Below, in pieces: positions 26,215-35,560 of a stretch of 64,000 nt of DNA; within the stretch, counting starts at the first letter, position 1, and every line of letters begins with the position of its first letter. Location of the stretch: assembly GCF_022533585.1 (NCBI RefSeq), contig NZ_CP092827.1:970001-1034000 (forward strand). The letters are read 5' to 3'. The position numbers and the translations under genes were made by a program. The notes under the pieces were generated by a model that saw nothing but the letters and a program-made list of their open reading frames with translations, did not search any database and was not told the DNA's origin. Origin of the DNA: Pseudomonas sp. LS.1a (lineage in GTDB: Bacteria; Pseudomonadota; Gammaproteobacteria; Pseudomonadales; Pseudomonadaceae).

Positions 26215-27594
26215 TCAGAGAATGTTGAATGGAATGGTGGTCACCACCCGGAACTCATCCAGGCTGCCATCGCCCTGGGCCTTGCTGGCGCGGTGCGCGG
26301 TGTAGGTGGCGCGGATGCTGGTGTCTTTCAGTGGCCCGCTCTGCACCGCGTAGCTGGTGCCGATGCCCCACTCGTAGTGGGTTTCGCCATCCAGGCCGTT
26401 CACGTCGTAGGCGGTGCCGCGGTAATGGGTACCGTCGATGCCCCAGCCGCGGGCGTTGTACAGGTTGAACTTCAGGCCCGGCACGCCGTACGGCGCCATG
26501 TTCAGCACGTAGGAGATCTGCAGCGACTTCTCGTTGGGGCCGTTGAAGTCCGACAGCAGCGAGTTGGCCAGGTAGATGCCGTTGGTTTCGTGCAGGTAGT
26601 CGAAGTACTCGTTGCCGTTGACCTGCTGCCAGGAGGCGCTGAGGGTATGGGCCTGGTGGGTCAGACCGAGCGACAGGCTGTAGGTGTCGTTGTCGATCTC
26701 GCCCATCTTCTTGCTGCCGGCGTCGACGGTCTTGTAGTAGTTCAGGCCAGTGCTCAGGCTGAGTACAGCGCTATCGCCGAGCACGTGGTTGGCGCCGAAG
26801 TAGTACTGGTTCCAGAAGTCGTCGACCTTGGTGGCGTACAGGCTGGTGCTCAGGCTCTTGAACGGCTGGTAGTTGATACCGGCGGTGCTGGCGCGGTCGG
26901 TTTCCACGCCGGTGGCACTGTACTCGCTGCGGAACTTGCTGAGGCTCTGTTCGGTACGCGGCGAGACGCGGTCGAAGGTGCCCAGGTCGAAGCTCAGGTT
27001 GTCGAATTCGGCACTGTGCAGGAACGCGCCCTGGAAGCTCGACGGCAGGGCGCGGTTACCAATGTAGGCGATCATCGGTGTGTCCACCGACTGGCGGCCG
27101 ACGGTGAGGGTGGTGTTGGACACCCGCGCCTTGACGTTGGCCAGGCCCATCTTGCTCCACTGGCCGATCGGGTCGCCGTCGCTGTGGGTCAGGGTGCGGT
27201 TGTTGGGGCCGGCGACGGCTTCGCGGCTCTGCTGCAGGGCGATGGCGTTGTAGCCGGCGGCTTCGACGGCGAAACCGACGGTGCCCTGGGTGAAGCCAGA
27301 ACTGTAGTTGAGGATGGTGCCCTGCACCCAGTTCTCGCGGCTGTGGGTGTCGTGGCGGGTGCCGTCGCTCTTGTAGTACTTCCACAGCGGGGCGCGTGCG
27401 GCGCGTTCGCGGGCGTACCAGTTACGGGTGCTGCCGGACAGGCTCTGGCCGTCGATGAAGCCACTGGCCTGCTCCTGCTCGCTGCTGCCTTTGAGGGTAA
27501 TGGGGATGTAGTCCTGGCTTTGCGGGTCGGCCTGGGCCACGGTGGATAAGGCACTGATGGATAATGCCAGTGCGGTCAAGGTGAATACTCTCAA
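26215..27594 (-). CDS. opdP: OprD-family outer-membrane porin (OpdP-like, dipeptide)
   Basis: A 459-residue OprD-family channel. The signal peptide is about 1-22 (ALALSISALSTVAQA). Barrel strands typical of the family follow (GFIDGQSLSGSTRNWYARERA, AVEAAGYNAIALQQ, VGRQSVDTPMIAY), with a terminal hydrophobic IPFNIL. The start is TTG at 27594 with GGGAG eight bases upstream. No ATG is available in frame. Its place within the dpp locus mirrors P. aeruginosa opdP, a glycine-glutamate dipeptide channel, so it should admit peptides through the outer membrane. Confidence 0.9.
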   Translation of the reverse strand: MRVFTLTALALSISALSTVAQADPQSQDYIPITLKGSSEQEQASGFIDGQSLSGSTRNWYARERAARAPLWKYYKSDGTRHDTHSRENWVQGTILNYSSGFTQGTVGFAVEAAGYNAIALQQSREAVAGPNNRTLTHSDGDPIGQWSKMGLANVKARVSNTTLTVGRQSVDTPMIAYIGNRALPSSFQGAFLHSAEFDNLSFDLGTFDRVSPRTEQSLSKFRSEYSATGVETDRASTAGINYQPFKSLSTSLYATKVDDFWNQYYFGANHVLGDSAVLSLSTGLNYYKTVDAGSKKMGEIDNDTYSLSLGLTHQAHTLSASWQQVNGNEYFDYLHETNGIYLANSLLSDFNGPNEKSLQISYVLNMAPYGVPGLKFNLYNARGWGIDGTHYRGTAYDVNGLDGETHYEWGIGTSYAVQSGPLKDTSIRATYTAHRASKAQGDGSLDEFRVVTTIPFNIL

Positions 27595-27704
27595 GGTTAA
27601 AGCTCCCTTTCTTTTCTAGTTATTGCCGGCCTTGTGGGCCGGGTGATTGCTGCGGTGTTGCCAGGGTTGCCCGGGGTTGCCGGGCTGAATCGGGGTGTTG
27701 TGTT

Positions 27705-27799
27705 GGCCCTTTCGCGGGTAAACCTGCTCCCACAGGGGCACCACAGGTTTCGGCATGTGCGCCGTACCTGTGGGAGCGGGTTTACCCGCGAAGAGGCCC
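27705..27799. repeat. REP pair (BIME) between opdP and the second DppA paralogue
   Basis: Inverted cores, the left one with a substitution (AACCTGCTCCCACAGG). The pair sits between co-directional genes of the peptide-uptake locus and could uncouple their mRNA levels. Confidence 0.92.
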
Positions 27800-27813
27800 T
27801 TGAGGGTTAAAGA

Positions 27814-29406
27814 TCAGTCGACACTCACACCGGAAAAATCATTGCGCCCGAACGGGCTGACCTTGAACCCGGAAACCTTGACGCTGAGCGGTTGGTTGAC
27901 CGTGGAGTGCGCCACCGGGGTAATCGGCACCTGTTGCTTGAGCCGCTGCTGGGCCTGCTGGTACAGGGCGGTGCGCTGCGCGCGGTCGGTGACCTGCTTG
28001 GCCTGCTTGACCAGGCTGTCGTACTGCGGGTCGCACCATAGCGAGTAGTTGTTGCTGCCGATGGCATCGCAGTTGTAGAGGGTGCCCAGCCAGTTGTCCG
28101 GGTCGCCGTTGTCCCCGGTCCAGCCGATCAGGGCGATATCGTGCTCGCCGCTTTTCATGCGCTTGAGGTACTCGCCCCATTCGTAGCTGACAATGCGCAC
28201 CTTGAAGCCGAGCTTGCTCCAGTCGGCCTGGAGCATTTCCGCCATCAGCTTGGCGTTGGGGTTGTACGGGCGCTGCACCGGCATGGCCCACAGGGTGATC
28301 TCGGTACCCGGCTTGACCCCGGCCTGCTGCAGTAGCTGCTTGGCCTTTTCCGGGTCGAAGGGCGCGTCCTTGAGGCTGTCGTCATAGGACCACTGGGTCG
28401 GCGGCATGGCGTTGACTGCCAACTGGCCGGAGTCCTGGTACACGGCCTGGATGATCGCCTGCTTGTTCACCGCCATGTCCATCGCCTGGCGCACTTCCAG
28501 GCGGTCGAACGGTGGGTGTTGGGTGTTGTAGGCGATGTAGCCGAGGTTGAAGCCCGGCTGCTGCTGCACCTGCAGCTTGCTGTCGGCCTTGAGCGCCGGC
28601 AGGTCGGCGGGACGCGGGTGCAGGGTGACCTGGCACTCGTTGCGGCGCAGCTTCTGGATGCGCACCGAAGGGTCGATGTTGATCGAGAACACCAGGTTGT
28701 CGATCTTCACCTCCTGGGGTGCCCAATAGGCCTTGTTGCCCTTGTAGCGGATCTGCGAATCCTTTTGATAACGCTGGAACACGAACGGCCCGGTGCCGAT
28801 CGGTTGCTGGTTGATGTCGCTGGGGCGCCCGCTGGCCATCAGCTGTTCGGCGTATTCGGCAGAGAGGATGGAAGCGAAGCTCATGGCCAGGTTCTGGATG
28901 AACGCGGCATCGACCTTGTTCAGGGTAAAGATCACGGTCAGTGGATCGGCTTTCTCGACACGGGCGATGTTCTTGTCCAGGCCCATGCTGATGAAATAGG
29001 GGAACTCGGTCGGGTAGGCCTGGCGGAACGGGTGGTTCTTGTCGAGCATGCGGTTGAAGGTGAACAGCACATCGTCGGCGTTGAAGTCGCGGCTCGGCGT
29101 AAAGGCCTTGTTGCTGTGGAACTTCACCCCTTCGCGCAGGTGGAAGGTGTAGCGCAGGCCATCGTCGGACACCTGCCAGCGGGTCGCCAGGGCAGGGTGC
29201 ACGGCGGTGCCGCCGCGCTCGAACTCGACCAGGCGGTTGTAGATCGGTTCGGCGGCGTCGTTGTCGGTGGCGCTGGTGTACTGCGCGGTGTCGAAGCCGG
29301 CGGGGCTGCCTTCGGAGCAGAACACCAGGTTGTTGGCCAGCAGGGCCGGCGATCGGCTGATCAGGCCCAGGGCCAGCAGGGCGGAAAGGCGGGTGGTATG
29401 GCGCAT
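27814..29406 (-). CDS. Dipeptide-binding periplasmic protein, DppA paralogue 2
   Basis: A 530-residue SBP family 5 protein. The signal peptide is about 1-24 (LSALLALGLISRSPALLAN), then LVFCSEGSPAGFDTAQYTSATDNDAAEPIYNRLVEF. The AGGA ribosome site supports the ATG. It is clearly related to its neighbours at 24527 and 29553 and presumably widens the peptide range delivered to DppBCDF. The exact ligand is unknown. Confidence 0.92.
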   Translation of the reverse strand: MRHTTRLSALLALGLISRSPALLANNLVFCSEGSPAGFDTAQYTSATDNDAAEPIYNRLVEFERGGTAVHPALATRWQVSDDGLRYTFHLREGVKFHSNKAFTPSRDFNADDVLFTFNRMLDKNHPFRQAYPTEFPYFISMGLDKNIARVEKADPLTVIFTLNKVDAAFIQNLAMSFASILSAEYAEQLMASGRPSDINQQPIGTGPFVFQRYQKDSQIRYKGNKAYWAPQEVKIDNLVFSINIDPSVRIQKLRRNECQVTLHPRPADLPALKADSKLQVQQQPGFNLGYIAYNTQHPPFDRLEVRQAMDMAVNKQAIIQAVYQDSGQLAVNAMPPTQWSYDDSLKDAPFDPEKAKQLLQQAGVKPGTEITLWAMPVQRPYNPNAKLMAEMLQADWSKLGFKVRIVSYEWGEYLKRMKSGEHDIALIGWTGDNGDPDNWLGTLYNCDAIGSNNYSLWCDPQYDSLVKQAKQVTDRAQRTALYQQAQQRLKQQVPITPVAHSTVNQPLSVKVSGFKVSPFGRNDFSGVSVD

Positions 29407-29519
29407 GGCAAGTCCTGTTACGGCTGTTTGCGCCGCCTCGGGGTACGAATGGCGGCAACAGTTCGCCGACCCCGCTGCGGGTAGCGGCGGGACGACATGA
29501 AGAGGTGGCGAGGTTGGCG

Positions 29520-29543
29520 GGCACCCGCCGTTTAGCGGGTGCC
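29520..29543 (-). other. 9-bp hairpin after DppA paralogue 3
   Basis: GGCACCCGC pairs with GCGGGTGCC around loop CGTTTA, ten bases past the stop codon of the 29553 gene. No T tract follows, so it is likely a 3'-end stabiliser or weak terminator. Confidence 0.5.
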
Positions 29544-29552
29544 GTAGCTAGG

Positions 29553-31178
29553 CTATTTGTCCACGCTGACGCCGTAGAAGGAGTTCAGGCCGAACGGGCT
29601 GATCTTGTAGTCCTTCACCTTGACGCTCATGGGCTGGTACACGGTGGAGTGGGCGATCGGGGTTATCGGCACCTGCTCCTTGAGGATGTGCTGCGCCTTT
29701 TGATACAGCTCGGTGCGCTTGGCCTGGTCGGAGGTGGCCTTGGCCTGCTTGATCAGGTCGTCGTAGGGCTTGTAGCACCACTTGGAGAAGTTGTTGCCGC
29801 TCATGGCATCGCAGCCGTACAGGGTGCCCAGCCAGTTGTCCGGGTCACCGTTGTCACCGCTCCAGCCGATCAGCATGGCGCCCTGTTCGCCGCCCTTGGA
29901 GCGCTTGATGTACTCGCCCCATTCATAGCTGACGATCTTTGCCTTGATGCCGACCTTGGCCCAGTCGGATTGCAGCATCTCGGCCATCAGCTTGGCATTG
30001 GGGTTGTACGGGCGTTGCACCGGCATGGCCCACAGGGTGATTTCGGTGCCTTCCTTGATGCCGGCTTCCTTGAGCAGCTGTTTGGCCTTTTCGGGGTCGA
30101 ATGGCGCGTCCTTGATACTGTCGTCGTAGGACCACTGGGTCGGCGGCATGGCGTTGACCGCCAGCTGGCCGGCGCCCTGGTAGACCGACTCGATGATCTT
30201 TTTCTTGTCCACGGCCATGTCCAGCGCCTGGCGGACTTTCAGCTGGGCCAGCGGGTTGGCCTCGTTGCTGCCCTTGATCTTGTCCATCACGTTGTAGGCG
30301 ATGTAGCCGAGGTTGAAGCCGGCCTGGTCAGGCATCTGCAGCTTGGGGTCCTGCTTTAGCGGCTGGATGTCGGCCGGACGCGGGAACAGGGTGACCTGGC
30401 ACTCGTTCTTCTTCAGCTTCTGCATGCGCACCGAGGCGTCGGTGGTGATGGCGAAGATCAGGTTGTCGATCTTCACGTCGTCGGGTTGCCAGTAGTCCTT
30501 GTTGCCCTTGAAGCGGATCTGCGCGTCCTTCTGATACTTGCTGAACACGAACGGGCCGGTGCCGATCGGCTTCTGGTTGATGTCGGCGGCCTTGCCGTCC
30601 TTGAGCAACTGGTCGGCGTATTCGGCGGACTGGATCGAGGCGAAGCTCATGGCCAGGTTCTGGATGAATGCGGCGTCGACTTCGTTGAGGGTGAACCTCA
30701 CCGTGTGCTCGTCGAGCTTCTCCAGCCTGGCGATGTTCTTGTCCATGCCCATGTCGGTGAAGTACGGGAACTCGGTGGGGTAGGCCTTGCGGAACGGGTG
30801 GTCCTTGTCGAGCATGCGGTTGAAAGTGAACAGCACATCGTCGGCGTTGAAGGTGCGGGTGGGCTTGAAGTAGTCGGTGGTGTGGAACTTGACCCCTTCG
30901 CGCAGGTGGAAGGTGTAGGTCTTGCCGTCATCCGACACTTCCCATTTGGTCGCCAGCCCCGGGATGACGGCAGTGCCGCCACGTTCGAACTGGGTCAGGC
31001 GGTTGAACACGGTCTCGGCCGAGGCGTCAAAGTCAGTCCCTGTGGTGTATTGCCCCGGGTCGAAGCCGGCCGGGCTGCCTTCGGAGCAGAACACCAGGTT
31101 CGATGCGGCGAGGGCCGATGGTGCGCCAGAGAGCAAGCCTGCACCTAGCAGGAACGGAAGGACTGCGTGTTTGAGCAT
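29553..31178 (-). CDS. Dipeptide-binding periplasmic protein, DppA paralogue 3
   Basis: A 541-residue SBP family 5 protein. The signal peptide is about 1-24 (LPFLLGAGLLSGAPSALA), followed by LVFCSEGSPAGFDPGQYTTGTDFDASAETVFNRLTQF. GAGG sits three to six bases before the ATG. It is the most upstream gene of the peptide-uptake locus, so its promoter region (31179 onward) probably drives several genes. It is closest to paralogue 2 in most blocks (for example ITLWAMPVQRPYNPNAKLMAEMLQ in both). Confidence 0.92.
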   Translation of the reverse strand: MLKHAVLPFLLGAGLLSGAPSALAASNLVFCSEGSPAGFDPGQYTTGTDFDASAETVFNRLTQFERGGTAVIPGLATKWEVSDDGKTYTFHLREGVKFHTTDYFKPTRTFNADDVLFTFNRMLDKDHPFRKAYPTEFPYFTDMGMDKNIARLEKLDEHTVRFTLNEVDAAFIQNLAMSFASIQSAEYADQLLKDGKAADINQKPIGTGPFVFSKYQKDAQIRFKGNKDYWQPDDVKIDNLIFAITTDASVRMQKLKKNECQVTLFPRPADIQPLKQDPKLQMPDQAGFNLGYIAYNVMDKIKGSNEANPLAQLKVRQALDMAVDKKKIIESVYQGAGQLAVNAMPPTQWSYDDSIKDAPFDPEKAKQLLKEAGIKEGTEITLWAMPVQRPYNPNAKLMAEMLQSDWAKVGIKAKIVSYEWGEYIKRSKGGEQGAMLIGWSGDNGDPDNWLGTLYGCDAMSGNNFSKWCYKPYDDLIKQAKATSDQAKRTELYQKAQHILKEQVPITPIAHSTVYQPMSVKVKDYKISPFGLNSFYGVSVDK

Positions 31179-31564
31179 GGTGGCCTCATTTTTGTCATTT
31201 TTCGATTGAGGTGGCCTCGTGAGCCGACCTGCGGATACTTATGCAGGGGGCGTTCCCAATGCAATATGGGGACGGATGATTGGCGTCAGAAAAGTGGTAC
31301 GGGCGTACATGGATGTCGCATTGGTATAACTTTCAGCGAAGTTAAACGTTTGCGCGGGCAAAATGATGGCTTTTTGCGGGATGTTTCTGGGCGAGGGAAG
31401 TTGTAGGAAGCACCTTTTTAGTGCGTAGGAAAGCTCTGAAACCCTGAATTTGACGCGATCCCTGTGGGAGCGGGCTTGCCCGCGAACACGGGCGAAGCCC
31501 GTGCCATCCACCGCGGTGTCTTTTTCGCGGGCTCGCCCGCTCCCACAGGTATTTCGTGGATCTG
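31179..31564. other. Intergenic region upstream of the dpp locus
   Basis: This holds about 270 bases of putative promoter and leader for the peptide-uptake genes, then a REP pair. No ORF here is convincing. Confidence 0.65.
31459..31550. repeat. REP pair (BIME) between the SIMPL gene and the dpp locus
   Basis: Inverted cores CCTGTGGGAGCGGGCTTGCCCGCG and CGCGGGCTCGCCCGCTCCCACAGG. A small inner stem ACGGGC/GCCCGT follows the left core. Confidence 0.9.
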
Positions 31565-32281
31565 TTAAGGCATCTGCACTTCAATCAGGCCATCGGCATT
31601 CATGCTCACTTCACTGGTCCCGGCCTCGATATCCGGCGCCGGTGCCGACTCATCAGCCCCCATGGCCTTCATCGCCATCGGCGCACTGCGCAGGTACGGG
31701 CGTGGGTAACCGCTGCTGTTGAGGTTCAGGCTGACCACTTTGTAACCCTTGCCACCCAGCGCCTCGGTAGCCAACTGCGCGCGCGCCTTGAAGGCATCCA
31801 CCGCATCCTTGAGCAGTGCATCCTCGCTGGCCTTGCGCGTGGCCGGGGCGATGGAGAAGTCCATGCCACCCATTTTCAGCTCTTGCAGCAGGTCGGCGGT
31901 CAGCTGCGACAGGGCCGGGAAGTTGGCGCTTTCCAGGCGCAGCTCGGCACGCTCGCGCCAGCCGGTAATCTTCTGGCCCTTGCTGTCATACACCGGGTAG
32001 CTGTTGCGGCTGCCCTGGCTGATCTTCACGTCCTTGACCTGGCGCGACTGCTGTACGGCCTTGTTCATGGTTTCGGTGATCTGCTTGGCGAGCTTGCCCG
32101 GGTCGGTGTTCTGCGCTTCGCTGTACAGGGTCACGACCATCAGGTCGCGTGCCACTTCCTTGCTGACTTCGGCGCGCAGCGAGACCTGGTTGTAACGCGG
32201 CTCATCGGCAGCCAGCGCCGGCAGGCTGGCGAGCAGGCCGCAGGACAGGATCAGGGCGGTGCCGCGACGTGGGATTTGCAT
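31565..32281 (-). CDS. SIMPL-domain (DUF541, YggE-like) periplasmic protein
   Basis: This encodes 238 residues with a signal peptide of about 25 (LILSCGLLASLPALA). A SIMPL/DUF541 domain follows (YNQVSLRAEVSKEVARDLMVVTLYSEAQN, VKISQGSRNSYPVYDSKGQKITGWRERAEL). YggE-type proteins are linked to oxidative-stress tolerance in E. coli. The biochemical role is unknown. It diverges from roxS. Confidence 0.9.
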   Translation of the reverse strand: MQIPRRGTALILSCGLLASLPALAADEPRYNQVSLRAEVSKEVARDLMVVTLYSEAQNTDPGKLAKQITETMNKAVQQSRQVKDVKISQGSRNSYPVYDSKGQKITGWRERAELRLESANFPALSQLTADLLQELKMGGMDFSIAPATRKASEDALLKDAVDAFKARAQLATEALGGKGYKVVSLNLNSSGYPRPYLRSAPMAMKAMGADESAPAPDIEAGTSEVSMNADGLIEVQMP

Positions 32282-32482
32282 GTGATACTCCTTGGCAATA
32301 TAAGGCGTGGGTTCTGGTCATCCATTCCACGCATGGCCCATCAGACCGGCAACAGTGTAGTGGGTTCAAAAGTGCCATCATCAACCTGTGACAAAGTGTG
32401 GCGCTTTGCCGCATCGCTGCAGCGAGGCGCCCGGCTTCGGTATACTCCAGCCGATTTTCTGGAGCACTCATCAGGAGAGCTC

Positions 32483-33739
32483 ATGCTCGCCGCCGTACAA
32501 CCGCTGTCCGCTACCCGTCAGAATCTCTGGCGCCTGACCATCATTCGGGTCCTGGTCCTGGCTGCCCAGGCCGGCTCCGTGGGCGTCGCCTACTGGACCG
32601 AACTGCTGCCCTTGCCCTGGCTGTCACTGGCCGGCACCCTGGCCTTGTCTTCGTTGCTGTGTGCCTTCACGGCCCTGCGCCTGCGCCTGTCGTTGCCGGT
32701 CACCGAACTGGAGTATGCCCTGCAACTGGCCTGCGACCTGCTGATCCACAGTGCCTTGCTGTATTACTCCGGCGGCTCGACCAACCCGTTCGTGTCGTAT
32801 TACCTGGTGCCGCTGGCGATTGCCGCAGTTACCTTGCCGTGGCTGTATTCGCTGATCCTTTCCGGCATTGCCCTGACCGCCTACAGCCTGCTGCTGGTGC
32901 AGTTCTACCCCCTCGAAGGCCTGCCGATGGCGCGGGACAAGATGCAGGTGTACGGCATGTGGCTGAGTATTGCCTTGGCCGCTGCAGTGATTACCTTCTT
33001 TGCCGCACGCATGGCCGAAGAGCTGCGCCGCCAGGAGCAGCTGCGTTCCGAGCGGCGTGAAGAGAGCCTGCGCGACGAGCAACTGCTGGCCGTGGCCACC
33101 CAGGCCGCCGGTGCCGCCCATGAGCTGGGTACACCGTTGGCGACCATGAGCGTGCTGCTGAACGAAATGCGCCAGGACCACGCCGACCCGCTGCTGCAGG
33201 AAGACCTGCAGATCCTTCAGGACCAGGTGAAGCTGTGCAAGGAAACCCTGCAGCAGCTGGTACGCGCCGCCGAAGCCAACCGCCGCCTGGCCGTTGTGGA
33301 GCAGGACGTGACGGCCTGGCTGGACGAAGCGCTCAACCGCTGGCACCTGATGCGCCCGGAAGCCAGCTACCGCTTCCAGCGCCTGCGCGATGGCCAGGTG
33401 CCGCGCCTGACGCCGCCGCCGGACCTGACCCAGGCACTGCTGAACCTGTTGAACAATGCCGCCGATGCCTGCCCCGATGACCTTGAAGTGCGCCTGGACT
33501 GGGACACCCATGACATCGTCATCAGCATCCGCGACCATGGCCCCGGCGTGCCGCCGGCCATCGCCGAAGCCATCGGCAAACCCTTCATTACCACCAAAGG
33601 CAAAGGCTTCGGCCTGGGCCTGTTCTTGAGCAAGGCCAGCGTGACCCGTGCGGGCGGTTCGGTGAAACTCTATAGTCATGAACAGGGTGGCACCCTGACC
33701 GAACTGCGCCTGCCCTATGGCAAGCGAGGAGATGAATGA
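32483..33739 (+). CDS. roxS: Redox-sensing histidine kinase RoxS (RegB/PrrB family)
   Basis: A 418-residue membrane kinase. Six helices span residues about 18-175. The quinone-binding motif GGSTNPF is at 97-103, matching RegB GGXXNPF. The phosphorylated histidine is H213 (AAHELGTPL). C252 (QVKLCKETL) sits where the RegB redox-active cysteine is expected. The N box NLLNNAAD, DHGPGVPP and GKGFGLGLF complete the kinase. The ATG at 32483 has a GGAGAG site. The longer open frame upstream runs antisense through the SIMPL gene and is rejected. It would tune respiratory genes to the redox state of the quinone pool, through RoxR. Confidence 0.95.
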   Translation: MLAAVQPLSATRQNLWRLTIIRVLVLAAQAGSVGVAYWTELLPLPWLSLAGTLALSSLLCAFTALRLRLSLPVTELEYALQLACDLLIHSALLYYSGGSTNPFVSYYLVPLAIAAVTLPWLYSLILSGIALTAYSLLLVQFYPLEGLPMARDKMQVYGMWLSIALAAAVITFFAARMAEELRRQEQLRSERREESLRDEQLLAVATQAAGAAHELGTPLATMSVLLNEMRQDHADPLLQEDLQILQDQVKLCKETLQQLVRAAEANRRLAVVEQDVTAWLDEALNRWHLMRPEASYRFQRLRDGQVPRLTPPPDLTQALLNLLNNAADACPDDLEVRLDWDTHDIVISIRDHGPGVPPAIAEAIGKPFITTKGKGFGLGLFLSKASVTRAGGSVKLYSHEQGGTLTELRLPYGKRGDE

Positions 33740-34299
33740 TGAGCGAAGAAAACCAGGTCGAAGGCGAAGAGCTGCCGCACCTGTTGCTGGTGGATGACGA
33801 TGCCACCTTCACCCGGGTCATGGCCCGTGCCATGAGCCGCCGCGGTTTCCGCGTGAGCACTGCCAGCTCTGCCGAGGAAGGGTTGATCCTGGCCCAGCAG
33901 GACCTGCCGGACTACGCCACACTGGACCTGAAGATGGACGGCGACTCCGGGCTGGTGCTACTGCCCAAGCTGCTGGAGCTGGACCCGGAAATGCGCGTGG
34001 TGATCCTGACCGGTTACTCGAGCATTGCCACTGCGGTGGAGGCGGTCAAGCGCGGGGCCTGCAACTACCTGTGCAAGCCGGCCGATGCCGATGACGTGCT
34101 GGCGGCGCTGCTGTCGGAGCACACCGACCTGGACACCCTGGTGCCGGAAAACCCGATGTCGGTCGACCGCCTGCAGTGGGAGCACATCCAGCGCGTGCTG
34201 AACGAACACGAGGGCAATATCTCGGCCACCGCGCGGGCGCTGGGCATGCACCGACGGACCTTGCAGCGCAAACTGCAGAAGCGCCCGGTCCGGCGCTGA
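33736..34299 (+). CDS. roxR: Response regulator RoxR (RegA/PrrA/ActR family)
   Basis: A 187-residue two-domain regulator. The receiver is about 15-130, with acidic D20-D22 and phospho-acceptor D64 (LDLKMDGDSG) and K at about 113 (NYLCKPADADDV). The Fis-type helix-turn-helix is at the C-terminus (EGNISATARALGMHRRTLQRKLQKRPVRR), as in RegA. It overlaps the roxS stop (ATGA). Two adjacent ATGs at 33736 and 33739 are both usable. Confidence 0.95.
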   Translation: MMSEENQVEGEELPHLLLVDDDATFTRVMARAMSRRGFRVSTASSAEEGLILAQQDLPDYATLDLKMDGDSGLVLLPKLLELDPEMRVVILTGYSSIATAVEAVKRGACNYLCKPADADDVLAALLSEHTDLDTLVPENPMSVDRLQWEHIQRVLNEHEGNISATARALGMHRRTLQRKLQKRPVRR

Positions 34300-34318
34300 T
34301 TCAGTACTGACAGTACTG

Positions 34319-34457
34319 GCCTCTTCGCGGGTAAACCCGCTCCCACAGGTATTTCACAAGCCTCAAGACTTGTGCAGTACCTGTGCTCCCACAGGTATTT
34401 CACAAGCCTCAAGACCTGTGCAGTACCTGTGGGAGCGGGTTTACCCGCGAAAGGGCC
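34319..34457. repeat. REP pair with a 46-base internal tandem duplication
   Basis: The outer REP cores are normal. The spacer plus part of the core (34339-34384) is repeated at 34385-34430 with one difference (GACTTG/GACCTG), giving a three-piece structure. Confidence 0.9.
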
Positions 34458-34562
34458 GCAACTGACAGAAACTTCTCTTTATCACCCCGCGATCCCCGCA
34501 AGTCCCGGCCGTTGGCGTATCATTAGCCCCCTAACGGCAACCCCCTCCAGGATCGCTTGCGC

Positions 34563-35504
34563 ATGCTCGCCCTTCTTATCCAGACACTGAACATCACGGC
34601 CCCGGTCTTCGCCATGCTGTTCATGGGCATGCTGCTCAAACGTATCCGCCTGATCGATGACAATTTCAACCGCGTCGCCTCGCAGCTGGTGTTCAACGTG
34701 TGCATGCCGGCGCTGCTGTTCCTCGGCATCTACCACGCCGACCTGGCCACGGCGGTCAAACCCGGCGTCCTCCTCTATTTCATCGTCGCCACCCTGGTCG
34801 GTTTCGCCATTGCCTGGGGCCTGGCCATCTGGCGCAGCCCGCGGGCAGACCGGGGCATCTATACCCAGGGCGCATTTCGCGGCAACAACGGTGTGATCGG
34901 CCTGGCGCTGGCCGCCAGCCTGTACGGCGACTACGGCATCTCCCTGGGGGCGGTGCTCGCCGGCCTGGTCATCCTTCTGTACAACTCGCTGTCGGCAGTG
35001 GTGCTGGCGGTGTACAGCCCGGACCTTAAGTCCGACCCGTGGAGCATCTGCAAGAGCATTTTCAGCAACCCGCTGATCATCAGTGTGCTGGTGGCCACGC
35101 CCATGGCCTACGGCCAGGTGCCGCTGCCCAACTGGCTGCTGACCTCGGGCGACTACCTGGCGCAGATGACCCTGCCGCTGGCGCTGATCTGCATCGGCGG
35201 CACGCTGTCGCTGGCGGCGCTGCGCACCAGCGGCAGGCTGGCCATCGACGCCAGCCTGGTGAAGGTGGTCTGGCTCCCGCTGTTAGGCACCCTCGGCGCC
35301 TGGCTATGCGGCTTCCGTGGGGCCGAGCTGGGCATCCTGTTCCTGTATATCGGCAGCCCGACCGCAGCGGCCAGCTACGTCATGGCGCGGGCGGCCAAGG
35401 GCAACCATGAGCTGGCGGCGTCGATCATCGTGATTACCACGCTAATGGCGGCGATCACCACCAACATTAGTATTTTCATCTTGCAGTGGGGCGGATGGAT
35501 CTAG
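34563..35504 (+). CDS. AEC-family (auxin efflux carrier-like) transporter
   Basis: A 313-residue membrane protein with about ten helices of the Mem_trans/AEC family (LNITAPVFAMLFMGMLLKRI, CMPALLFLGI, GAFRGNNGVIGLALA, LPLALICIGGTLSL). Bacterial members move organic acids such as malate or malonate. The substrate is unknown. A TTG two codons upstream is closer to the AGGA site, but the ATG at 34563 is the standard choice. Confidence 0.88.
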   Translation: MLALLIQTLNITAPVFAMLFMGMLLKRIRLIDDNFNRVASQLVFNVCMPALLFLGIYHADLATAVKPGVLLYFIVATLVGFAIAWGLAIWRSPRADRGIYTQGAFRGNNGVIGLALAASLYGDYGISLGAVLAGLVILLYNSLSAVVLAVYSPDLKSDPWSICKSIFSNPLIISVLVATPMAYGQVPLPNWLLTSGDYLAQMTLPLALICIGGTLSLAALRTSGRLAIDASLVKVVWLPLLGTLGAWLCGFRGAELGILFLYIGSPTAAASYVMARAAKGNHELAASIIVITTLMAAITTNISIFILQWGGWI

Positions 35505-35560
35505 ATCCTTGACTGCAAACAACACAAAAAACACAGCCTCACTGAGCTAAAGGACACTTC

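Noticed and set aside
29520..29543. Intrinsic terminator after DppA paralogue 3
   Set aside because: The stem is good but no T run follows on the transcribed strand, so I list it only as a hairpin.
31556..32482. N-terminal extension of roxS upstream to 31556
   Set aside because: The extension is antisense to the SIMPL gene and includes REP sequence. The true start is ATG 32483 with a good ribosome site.
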